Positions 9,807 to 16,058 of a DNA stretch of 64,000 nucleotides are shown in pieces; the first letter of the stretch is position 1, and each line of letters opens with the position of its first letter. Below the pieces are notes generated by a model, which saw only the letters and a program-made list of their open reading frames with translations, was not told the origin of the DNA and made no database searches. The DNA lies in NCBI RefSeq assembly GCF_900116255.1, contig NZ_FPAI01000002.1, positions 124,001 to 188,000 of the forward strand, given 5' to 3'. This stretch comes from Halolactibacillus miurensis (GTDB lineage Bacteria > Bacillota > Bacilli > Bacillales > Amphibacillaceae). The position numbers were made by a program, and so were the translations under genes.

Positions 9807-10085
9807 TTAATCAAACAATTCAATGAGATGATAAGACTCAATCAGGTCGATAAGCGATTGATGTATATAGGTGACTTCGTGTGCCGGTAAAATAGTACGT
9901 AAATAGCTAAACAAATAAACAAGGTTATCCTGTTTAAATGGATCTAGTGGCCGGATGAAAGCTAAAATATCTTTAGCGTGCTTGGCTGTTTCTGGTAAGT
10001 TGTGCATCAAAGCGAAATGTTTTATCTCGTCTGTGGATAACTCGTGAAAACGCTTTAATATCAATGGTTTAAGTATTTTTGACAC
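9807..10085 (-). CDS. yqfT: YqfT-like small protein (DUF2624)
   Basis: A 92-residue, probably cytoplasmic helical protein of unknown function. The spacing of LSTDEIKHFALMHNLPET, the later PLDPF segment and the helical end resemble the DUF2624/YqfT family, which also lies next to nfo in B. subtilis. Position supports the call as much as sequence does. GTG is the start (complement of 10083-10085), with AGGAGG at 10093-10098 on the same strand. Unlike in B. subtilis it is transcribed against nfo. Confidence 0.6.
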   Translation of the reverse strand: MSKILKPLILKRFHELSTDEIKHFALMHNLPETAKHAKDILAFIRPLDPFKQDNLVYLFSYLRTILPAHEVTYIHQSLIDLIESYHLIELFD

Positions 10086-10261
10086 GGAAAAAAACCTCCT
10101 AAAAATATCTTTTTATTAACTTAAATATGAAATTAAATGAATTAAATGTTAGATAAATACTATAAATGGGTAATATAAACCTTAAAGGTTGCAAAGGATT
10201 TTTAAATAGTGTAGTATAACGACTTGTATTGTCAAACAGACATACAGAAAGGAAGAAATTT

Positions 10262-10951
10262 ATGACAAAACGCTACGTCGTTTTAGTAAGTGCTCTTATT
10301 TTTGTTATTTTATTATCTAGCATAAACTTACTAAATATTAACGAGCAAACAGTGCAAGCTGAAGAAAAAACATTTATAGCATCTGATAAATCACAAAGAC
10401 GAATCGATGAAGAAACTTCAGCTTATGAAAAGGACACGTCCGATGTTCAATCGGTTGTGTGGCAAACAATTGAAAAGGATGCCGAAACAATGATGAATGA
10501 TAGCGAAGGTCGCTTTAAAAAGAGTTGGGCTGTCTACATGATTAAAGAGGCAAGAAAATATGAGATTGATCCATTCATCGTGTATGAATTATTAAAAGTA
10601 GAGACAGGTCATACATTCGCACCTGATACGGTGGGACCAGAAACAATTTATGGTCATGCCTACGGTATGGCGCAATTTATGGAAAATACAGCGCCGTGGA
10701 TTGCTGAAATGGCAGGTGTGGCATATGAAAAATCGATGTTATTTGACCCCTACTATTCAATGAAATTATCTGTCGTCTATCTTGATTATCTTTATGAGAA
10801 ATATGGCCGCTGGGATGAAGCTTTAACGGCTTATCATCGTGGGATGACAGGTATGGAAAATTATAAAAAAGCGAATGGCACAGCAAAAAGTCAATATGCT
10901 ACAGTGATCCAATCAAAAGCAAATCAGCATCATGCGATTGTTATGAAGTGA
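10262..10951 (+). CDS. Secreted lytic-transglycosylase-like (SLT domain) protein
   Basis: A probable cell-wall enzyme of 229 residues. An N-terminal signal or anchor (residues 4-25, YVVLVSALIFVILLSS) is followed by a linker to about residue 85 and then a lysozyme-like SLT domain. The catalytic glutamate is expected in LLKVETG (near residue 118), followed by YGMAQFMENTAPW in place of the usual GLMQIMP-type motif, and by ALTAYHRG in place of LAAYNAG. The start at ATG 10262 has AAAGGAAG upstream; the frame could open at 10229. It is monocistronic, with its own terminator at 10968-10994. Confidence 0.75.
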   Translation: MTKRYVVLVSALIFVILLSSINLLNINEQTVQAEEKTFIASDKSQRRIDEETSAYEKDTSDVQSVVWQTIEKDAETMMNDSEGRFKKSWAVYMIKEARKYEIDPFIVYELLKVETGHTFAPDTVGPETIYGHAYGMAQFMENTAPWIAEMAGVAYEKSMLFDPYYSMKLSVVYLDYLYEKYGRWDEALTAYHRGMTGMENYKKANGTAKSQYATVIQSKANQHHAIVMK

Positions 10952-11291
10952 AATATAATGATATTAAGTCGGGAGCATGTGCTTCCGGCTTTTTAAATTG
11001 TGGAAAATAATAATAGCACTGAAGCGGGATACGGGTAAGGTTTTCTAAGTTGTTGATATCTTGAAACACTTCAATTCCTTTTATCGTTATCTGTGAGGCT
11101 GTTCCGTTTAATTCATATAGAGTGACTAAGATATCTGAAACATCATGAACATATTTAATTTTTACTTGATATGAAGCAGATGGAGGGGGATAATAGGAAG
11201 TGGAAGGGTCATTCATTTTTGGTAAGTTTTCATCTATGATTAATAAACATATAATGATACTACTCAAGATGATGATAGACTTTCTTTTCAT
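10941..11291 (-). CDS. Small secreted or membrane-anchored protein, unknown function
   Basis: A 116-residue frame on the minus strand that I do not recognise. It has a signal-like start (KRKSIIILSSIIICLLII, residues 2-19), a proline/tyrosine-rich segment (STSYYPPPSASY) and then a beta-rich part. A GAGGTC site lies 11 bases before its ATG. It overlaps the last 11 bases of the convergent SLT gene, and its final 14 codons run through that gene's terminator. It could be a genuine short protein, but no family support is visible. Confidence 0.45.
   Translation of the reverse strand: MKRKSIIILSSIIICLLIIDENLPKMNDPSTSYYPPPSASYQVKIKYVHDVSDILVTLYELNGTASQITIKGIEVFQDINNLENLTRIPLQCYYYFPQFKKPEAHAPDLISLYFTS
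10968..10994 (+). terminator. Terminator after the SLT-domain gene
   Basis: A 9-bp stem with two G-U pairs (10968-10976 with 10981-10989), an ATGT loop and five T. It lies inside the 3' end of the convergent small open frame. Confidence 0.75.
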
Positions 11292-11348
11292 TATTTAAAG
11301 ACCTCACAAAAAGATTTTTTTATATAATATGAAGAAAGAAGGGGTTAT

Positions 11349-11990
11349 ATGCCAATTTTATCGACTTATCCTATCCTCAGCTTAATTGTAGTTTTATTTG
11401 CGACAATGTTTGTTTTTGGAGAAGTCTTAGTAAAAGCAAAAGGCTTACTTGCTGTTTTAGGATTAGGATTGATCACGTTCTATTTCTCTGTTTTCTTAGA
11501 TCCAAGCATGGTGTTAATTGTTGGTTTAGTTTATGGTTTAGGACTTATTTTGATCTTTATTGATGGTGAATTAATTAACGATGGGTTGTTAGGTAGTATC
11601 GGTGTGCTACTTATGATTGGTTCACTCGCTTTTGCCTCACCTAATGTATCCACTGGTTTATATGCCTTTCTTGGATTGATTTTCGGAGCGGGATTAAGCA
11701 TTGTCTGGTTGAAAATATTACCACGCCGAGCCCTTTGGTCTAAAGTTATTTTAGCTGATCGCCTTGATAGTGTATCAGGATATAATTCTGTTAATCCAAG
11801 CTTTCAATCATTCGTTAATCAAACAGTTGAAACTACGACGGACTTACGCCCTGTTGGTCGGATACTTATAGATGATCAAGAGTATAGCGCTATATCAAAC
11901 GGTCAATATATCGCAAAAGGTGAACAAGTAAAGATAATCTCCGTAGATGGCACGCGAATATTAGTTGAAAAAATCCACGAACACGCCTAA
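11349..11990 (+). CDS. NfeD-family membrane protein (short form)
   Basis: A 213-residue NfeD-type protein. Four or five hydrophobic segments span residues 8-120 (for example VVLFATMFVFGEVLV and FLGLIFGAGLSIVWL). A soluble C-terminal OB-fold domain follows, with GRILIDDQEYSAIS and AKGEQVKIISVDGTRILVEK, the DUF107 pattern. NfeD proteins partner with flotillins/stomatins at the membrane; long forms also carry a ClpP-like protease domain, missing here. No floA (yqfA) gene is adjacent. ATG 11349 follows AAGAAGGGG. The stop codon lies in the loop side of its terminator. Confidence 0.8.
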   Translation: MPILSTYPILSLIVVLFATMFVFGEVLVKAKGLLAVLGLGLITFYFSVFLDPSMVLIVGLVYGLGLILIFIDGELINDGLLGSIGVLLMIGSLAFASPNVSTGLYAFLGLIFGAGLSIVWLKILPRRALWSKVILADRLDSVSGYNSVNPSFQSFVNQTVETTTDLRPVGRILIDDQEYSAISNGQYIAKGEQVKIISVDGTRILVEKIHEHA

Positions 11991-12007
11991 TTTCGGCGTG
12001 TTTTTTT
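11980..12007 (+). terminator. Terminator overlapping the NfeD stop codon
   Basis: Stem AACACGCC (11980-11987) with GGCGTGTT (11995-12002), then T residues. The TAA stop at 11988-11990 is the first part of the loop. Confidence 0.8.
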
Positions 12008-12032
12008 ATAGATGAAGCGTATGTTAGAAGTT

Positions 12033-12094
12033 TGTAAAGTTAATGTAAAGTTTCGTCGAATTATCTTTACATTTCATTTATAAATCGTGATAAT
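12033..12094 (+). promoter_or_regulatory. Promoter with Pho-box-like repeats before the Na+/Pi symporter
   Basis: The promoter reads TTTACA (12066-12071), 17 bases, GATAAT (12089-12094). TTTACA and TTTATA (12077-12082) are 11 bases apart on the plus strand, and TGTAAA occurs twice 11 bases apart just upstream (12033-12038, 12044-12049). Tandem TT(A/C/T)A(C/T)A hexamers with 5-base gaps are the PhoP-binding pattern in B. subtilis. Phosphate control is an inference. Confidence 0.5.
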
Positions 12095-12149
12095 GGATAA
12101 GGATTGTTTTAACACGTATATAATTTTTGAAATGAAGGGATTGGATTCC

Positions 12150-13796
12150 GTGGAAGTTAATGTGCAACAAATGTTATTTGAATTTTTTGGAGGGTTAGGT
12201 ATTTTCCTTCTCGGTATTAAGTATATGGGAGAAGGGCTCCAGAATTCAGCTGGGGACCGACTAAAAGATATTTTAGACAAATTTACTAGTAATCCACTGA
12301 TGGGTGTGTTAGCGGGGATTGTGGTGACGATTTTAATTCAATCAAGCTCAGGCACGACCGTCCTTGCGATTGGTTTAGTTAATGCAGGCTTTATGACATT
12401 CAGACAGTCCATTGGGGTTATTATGGGTGCGAATGTTGGTACGACAGTGACCTCCTTTATTATCGGTATTGATATTGGCGCTTATGCGTTACCGATCATT
12501 TCAGTAGGTGCCCTTCTTATGTTCTTTGCGAAAAATAATAAATTACAAAATTATGGGCATGCGATCTTTGGTTTCGGTGCGCTGTTCTATGGTTTGGAAT
12601 TGATGGGTGACGGTCTTAAACCGCTACGCTACTTACAAGCGTTCCAAGACTTAACGATTCAAATGTCAGATGTGCCAATCTTAGGTGTTGTTATCGGGAC
12701 GGTATTTACGTTTATCGTTCAAAGTTCAAGTGCGACGATTGGTATTTTACAGAATCTTGTTCAAGACGGGATGATTGAACTAGATGCTGCTCTACCAGTA
12801 TTATTTGGTAACAACATCGGAACAACCATTACTGCTGTTATTGCGTCGATTGGAGCATCGATTGCCGCGCGTCGTGCCGCCTTAACACACGTTATTTTTA
12901 ATGTGTTAGGGGCTGTTATTGTGATGCTTGTCTTATCACCTTATCAAGCAATAGTGGAATATTTGACGACAACATTAGATTTAAACGCCAGAATGTCGAT
13001 TGCTTTTGCGCACGGTATTTTTAATGTCGCTGCTGTTCTTGTTTTCTTCCCGCTTATTGGTGTGCTAGCTAACTTAGTTACAAAAATTATTCCTGGTGAA
13101 GATTCAGTGATTGAATTTAAACCAACACACTTAGATCCGATCTTTATTCATCAAGCGCCATCAGTTGCTTTAGAGCAAGCGAAAGAAGAAATTATTAAGA
13201 TGGGTGAATATGCGTATAAAGGCTTAGAGGAAAGCGCAAATTTCTTAAATAATCATGAACAAAAACATGCAGATAACGCCTTGCAAATTGAGAATGCTTT
13301 AAATAAGCTAGATTCTCAAATAACAGATTATTTGATTGACTTAGCCTCTGCCCCGCTTTCTGATGCGGATAGTGAGAAGCATACGGCACTCATTGATTCT
13401 GTTCGAGATATTGAACGTATTGGTGACCACTTTGAAAATATTATTGAGTTAATTGAATATAAAATTAAAAATAAAATTGTTATTACGGATGATGCTCGCG
13501 GAGATTTGAACGAAATGTTTGATAAAACTAAAAATATTGTGAAAGAAGCGATTGAAGCGATATCTGATATGAACCGTGAAAAAGCACTAGATGTAGTTAA
13601 ATTAGAAAATCAAATTGACCGCTTGGAGAAAAAATTCCGTAAAAAACATATCATTCGTCTTAATGAAGGGTCATGTTCAGGACCATCAGGAATTGTTTAT
13701 GTAGATATTTTAAGTAACTTAGAGCGTATTGGTGATCACGCATTAAATATCGCTGAAGACGTATTAGGTGAAAAAATACCTGAGACCGTGCATTAA
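12150..13796 (+). CDS. Na+/phosphate cotransporter with C-terminal PhoU-like domain
   Basis: A 548-residue inorganic phosphate:Na+ symporter of the NptA/YjbB type. Two inverted Na/Pi-cotransport repeats occupy residues 1 to about 310, each with the QSSS motif (IQSSSGTTV and VQSSSATIG) and the flanking GANVGTT and GNNIGTT sequences. A PhoU-like helical domain with paired IERIGDH and LERIGDH motifs fills the C-terminus. The open frame starts at 12087, but that ATG lies within the promoter -10 region. GTG 12150 with AAGGGA nine bases upstream gives MEVNVQQMLFEFFGGLGIF and is preferred. It is monocistronic, with its own terminator. Confidence 0.9.
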   Translation: MEVNVQQMLFEFFGGLGIFLLGIKYMGEGLQNSAGDRLKDILDKFTSNPLMGVLAGIVVTILIQSSSGTTVLAIGLVNAGFMTFRQSIGVIMGANVGTTVTSFIIGIDIGAYALPIISVGALLMFFAKNNKLQNYGHAIFGFGALFYGLELMGDGLKPLRYLQAFQDLTIQMSDVPILGVVIGTVFTFIVQSSSATIGILQNLVQDGMIELDAALPVLFGNNIGTTITAVIASIGASIAARRAALTHVIFNVLGAVIVMLVLSPYQAIVEYLTTTLDLNARMSIAFAHGIFNVAAVLVFFPLIGVLANLVTKIIPGEDSVIEFKPTHLDPIFIHQAPSVALEQAKEEIIKMGEYAYKGLEESANFLNNHEQKHADNALQIENALNKLDSQITDYLIDLASAPLSDADSEKHTALIDSVRDIERIGDHFENIIELIEYKIKNKIVITDDARGDLNEMFDKTKNIVKEAIEAISDMNREKALDVVKLENQIDRLEKKFRKKHIIRLNEGSCSGPSGIVYVDILSNLERIGDHALNIAEDVLGEKIPETVH

Positions 13797-13813
13797 AAAC
13801 GATGGGATGATTT

Positions 13814-13866
13814 AAATAGTTGTGAGAACAGAGAGGGGTCAAGCTCTGTTCTCACCTACTATTTTT
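13814..13866 (+). terminator. Terminator after the Na+/Pi symporter gene
   Basis: Stem GTGAGAACAGAG (13822-13833) with CTCTGTTCTCAC (13844-13855), extended outward by AAATAGT and ACTATTT, followed by T residues. Confidence 0.8.
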
Positions 13867-13906
13867 GGTCAACTAAAGAAATTTAAGATATTTTTTCCTA
13901 AATGTA

Positions 13907-13935
13907 TTGACGACTATTTTAAAACATGATATATT
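13907..13935 (+). promoter_or_regulatory. Promoter of the tRNA cluster
   Basis: TTGACG (13907-13912), a 17-base spacer and TATATT (13930-13935), with the first tRNA starting 44 bases further on. Confidence 0.7.
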
Positions 13936-13978
13936 ATTAAACGTCGCTGAGTTACAAAAACTCAAACGACAACATTAT

Positions 13979-14053
13979 TCCACAGTAGCTCAGTGGTAGA
14001 GCAATCGGCTGTTAACCGATCGGTCGTAAGTTCGAATCTTACCTGTGGAGCCA
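13979..14053 (+). tRNA. tRNA-Asn (GTT)
   Basis: A full cloverleaf. The acceptor stem TCCACAG pairs with CTGTGGA. The anticodon GTT is at 14011-14013, the T-arm is GTTCGAATC, the discriminator is G and CCA is encoded. Confidence 0.97.
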
Positions 14054-14057
14054 TTAT

Positions 14058-14134
14058 GGCGGCGTAGCTCAGCTGGCTAGAGCGTACGGTTCATACCCGT
14101 GAGGTCGTGGGTTCGACTCCCTCCGCCGCTACCA
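14058..14134 (+). tRNA. tRNA-Met, elongator (CAT)
   Basis: Acceptor GGCGGCG pairs with CGCCGCT (one G-U). The anticodon CAT is at 14092-14094 and CCA is encoded. The first base pair and the stem GTACGG/CCGTG match Bacillus elongator tRNA-Met rather than the initiator. Confidence 0.92.
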
Positions 14135-14156
14135 TTTAAAAATTATATAGCGTTAT

Positions 14157-14233
14157 GGCGGTCGTGGTGAAGTGGTTAACACATCGGATTGTGGTTCCGA
14201 CATTCGTGGGTTCGATCCCCACCGGTCGCCCCA
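14157..14233 (+). tRNA. tRNA-His (GTG)
   Basis: Anticodon GTG at 14191-14193. The eight-pair acceptor stem includes the extra G-1 paired with C73, which is diagnostic for tRNA-His; two pairs are G-U. CCA is encoded. Confidence 0.95.
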
Positions 14234-14237
14234 TAAA

Positions 14238-14314
14238 GGACCCTTAGCTCAGTTGGTTAGAGCTATCGGCTCATAACCGATCGGTCGCAGGTTCGAATCC
14301 TGCAGGGTCCACCA
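14238..14314 (+). tRNA. tRNA-Ile2 (CAT, probably lysidine-modified)
   Basis: Anticodon CAT at 14272-14274. The acceptor GGACCCT with AGGGTCC and the TTAGCTCAG D-arm are those of the minor isoleucine tRNA, whose C34 is changed to lysidine by TilS so that it reads AUA. A methionine tRNA is the alternative. CCA is encoded. Confidence 0.8.
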
Positions 14315-14344
14315 TCAGACGCTAAGTAATTAACATTATATTTC

Positions 14345-14437
14345 GGAGGAATACCCAAGTCCGGCTGAAGGGATCGGTCTTGAAAACCGACAGGGGCTTC
14401 ACGGCTCGCGGGGGTTCGAATCCCTCTTCCTCCGCCA
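14345..14437 (+). tRNA. tRNA-Ser (TGA)
   Basis: A class II tRNA with a long variable arm. Acceptor GGAGGAA pairs with TTCCTCC. The anticodon TGA is at 14381-14383, the discriminator is G and CCA is encoded. Confidence 0.96.
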
Positions 14438-14452
14438 TTATATCCCTTTTAC

Positions 14453-14525
14453 GGCTCGGTAGCTCAGTTGGTAGAGCAACGGATTGAAGCTCCGTGTGTC
14501 GGCGGTTCGACTCCGTCCCGAGCCA
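14453..14525 (+). tRNA. tRNA-Phe (GAA), CCA not encoded
   Basis: Acceptor GGCTCGG pairs with CCGAGCC. The anticodon GAA is at 14486-14488, with stem ACGGA/TCCGT. After the discriminator A the DNA reads CTC, so CCA must be added by nucleotidyltransferase, unlike the other five genes of the cluster. Confidence 0.93.
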
Positions 14526-14531
14526 CTCGTT

Positions 14532-14566
14532 AAAACACCTAAGTACTCTGTACTTAGGTGTTTTTC
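14532..14566 (+). terminator. Terminator of the tRNA cluster
   Basis: An 11-bp stem CACCTAAGTAC/GTACTTAGGTG (14536-14546, 14550-14560) with a TCT loop and a T run. Confidence 0.88.
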
Positions 14567-14682
14567 TATGCATGTATATAGAATGTAAGATGATTAGAAT
14601 TTCAAATATGTTTAAAACATATGACTTGTGGAAAATATAAGAGAAGGCGAAAATAGTTATGGCATAGAGAGGAGAGAGTTCT

Positions 14683-15189
14683 TTGAATAGTGAACAATTA
14701 CAAACGATTAAACAAACGTTATTAGAAGAACAAGATACATTAATCGAACAAATTAAAAAGCATAAAGCAGAGGTATTTGATGATGGGGAATTGTCGCACT
14801 ATGATAATCATCCGGGAGATGAAGGTTCTGCTTTATATGATGAAACATTAAGGCGCACTTTAACTGAACAAGAAATTCGACATTTAGGTGATATTAGACA
14901 TGCACTTGAACGGATGAATGAAGGTGTTTATCATCTCTGTGAAGTTTGCGGGAAAGAGATTAATCCGGATCGTTTAGAAGCGCTTCCGACAACCTCAACG
15001 TGTATTGATCATGCTGAGCATGGATTAGACAGAAAGTTGTACCATGAGTCCAAAGAAGGTCTTGTGATTGATGATGTTGGTGCGCTTGAACAATTACAAG
15101 CGTTTGGCTCGTCTGATCAGATAGGTGATCAAGACGGTGATAATGAGGATCCGATTGAAAAAATAAGTAGTCACACAAAACATGTTTAA
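14683..15189 (+). CDS. TraR/DksA-type zinc-finger protein (YteA-like)
   Basis: A 168-residue protein of the TraR/DksA superfamily as found in Bacillus (YteA/YocK type). The N-terminal half is a coiled coil (residues 1-80) carrying DNHPGDEGSALYDET. The finger near residues 86-111 reads CEVCGKEINPDRLEALP and then CIDH, so the fourth ligand is His instead of Cys. DksA proteins bind RNA polymerase through the secondary channel; the Bacillus relatives are less well understood and are often linked to sporulation or stress. TTG 14683 is the start, with GGAG eight bases upstream. Confidence 0.8.
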   Translation: MNSEQLQTIKQTLLEEQDTLIEQIKKHKAEVFDDGELSHYDNHPGDEGSALYDETLRRTLTEQEIRHLGDIRHALERMNEGVYHLCEVCGKEINPDRLEALPTTSTCIDHAEHGLDRKLYHESKEGLVIDDVGALEQLQAFGSSDQIGDQDGDNEDPIEKISSHTKHV

Positions 15190-15338
15190 CAATCTTCCGT
15201 GAAGTGAATATAGTATGATGAACAGGTAAGAATCAAAATGTTTGCTTCATTTATACAAATTTGATAAAGTATGAGTATAGTAAAAGTGAACATTTTGTGA
15301 ATCATTAGAATCACTAAAATCTAAGGAGGAAATTTATT

Positions 15339-15950
15339 ATGGCGAAATTTGAATTACCAGAACTACCTTATGCGTACGATGCACTCGAACCACACATTGA
15401 CAAGGAAACAATGAACATTCACCACACGAAACACCACAACGGTTATGTGACGAAGTTGAATGCAGCATTAGAAGGTCACAGTGCGTTTGATGACTTAACT
15501 GTGGAAGAAATTTTAGCAGACTTAAATAAAGTACCTGAGGATATTCGAACGGCTGTAAGAAATAACGGTGGCGGTCATGCCAATCACAGTCTATTCTGGA
15601 CTGTTCTTGGTAAAGACGGCGCAAAAGAACCTGTTGGTGACTTAAAACAAGCGATTGATGGAACCTTCGGTAGCTTTGATGCCTTTAAAGAAACATTTGC
15701 GAATACAGCGGCTACTCGTTTCGGTTCAGGTTGGGCATGGCTTGTTGTTTCTGATGGTAAGTTAGAAGTTTTAAGCACACCAAACCAAGATTCACCTATT
15801 AGTGATGGCAAAACACCTATTCTAGGTATTGACGTATGGGAACATGCTTATTACCTCAATTACCAAAACCGTCGACCAGATTATATTGATGCTTTCTGGA
15901 ACGTGGTTAACTGGGATAAAGTAGAGGAATATTATCAAGCAGCTAAATAA
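15339..15950 (+). CDS. sodA: Superoxide dismutase (Mn)
   Basis: Manganese superoxide dismutase, which converts superoxide to oxygen and hydrogen peroxide in the cytoplasm. The 203 residues have the metal ligands H28 (MNIHHTKHH), H83 (NHSLFW), D165 and H169 (DVWEHAY). The GGGHANH and NQDSP segments fit the Mn rather than the Fe type. A strong AAGGAGG site precedes ATG 15339. It is monocistronic with a terminator; pbpA follows, as in B. subtilis, although yqgE is absent. Confidence 0.97.
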   Translation: MAKFELPELPYAYDALEPHIDKETMNIHHTKHHNGYVTKLNAALEGHSAFDDLTVEEILADLNKVPEDIRTAVRNNGGGHANHSLFWTVLGKDGAKEPVGDLKQAIDGTFGSFDAFKETFANTAATRFGSGWAWLVVSDGKLEVLSTPNQDSPISDGKTPILGIDVWEHAYYLNYQNRRPDYIDAFWNVVNWDKVEEYYQAAK

Positions 15951-15964
15951 TAAATGAATGACAC

Positions 15965-15999
15965 AAAGAATCATGCCTTAGGGTGTGATTCTTTTTTGT
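15965..15999 (+). terminator. Terminator after sodA
   Basis: Stem AAAGAATCA (15965-15973) with TGATTCTTT (15986-15994), then T residues. The T tract merges with the -35 box of the pbpA promoter. Confidence 0.78.
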
Positions 16000-16024
16000 C
16001 TGTTAGTCTAATTAATGCTATAAT
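15996..16024 (+). promoter_or_regulatory. Promoter of pbpA
   Basis: TTGTCT (15996-16001), 17 bases, TATAAT (16019-16024), with TGC directly before the -10 box (extended -10). Confidence 0.72.
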
Positions 16025-16058
16025 ACGTAGGAAGTATGTATAGAAAAAGGTGATCAAG

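Noticed and set aside
12087-12149. Upstream start of the Na+/Pi symporter at ATG 12087
   Set aside because: It would lie on the -10 box and has no ribosome site. GTG 12150 has one and gives the family-type N-terminus.
14322-14573. An 83-codon frame on the minus strand across tRNA-Ser and tRNA-Phe
   Set aside because: It is the well-known false frame antisense to tRNA genes (GTESNRRHTELQS, EGFEPPRAVKPLSV). The tRNAs are certain.
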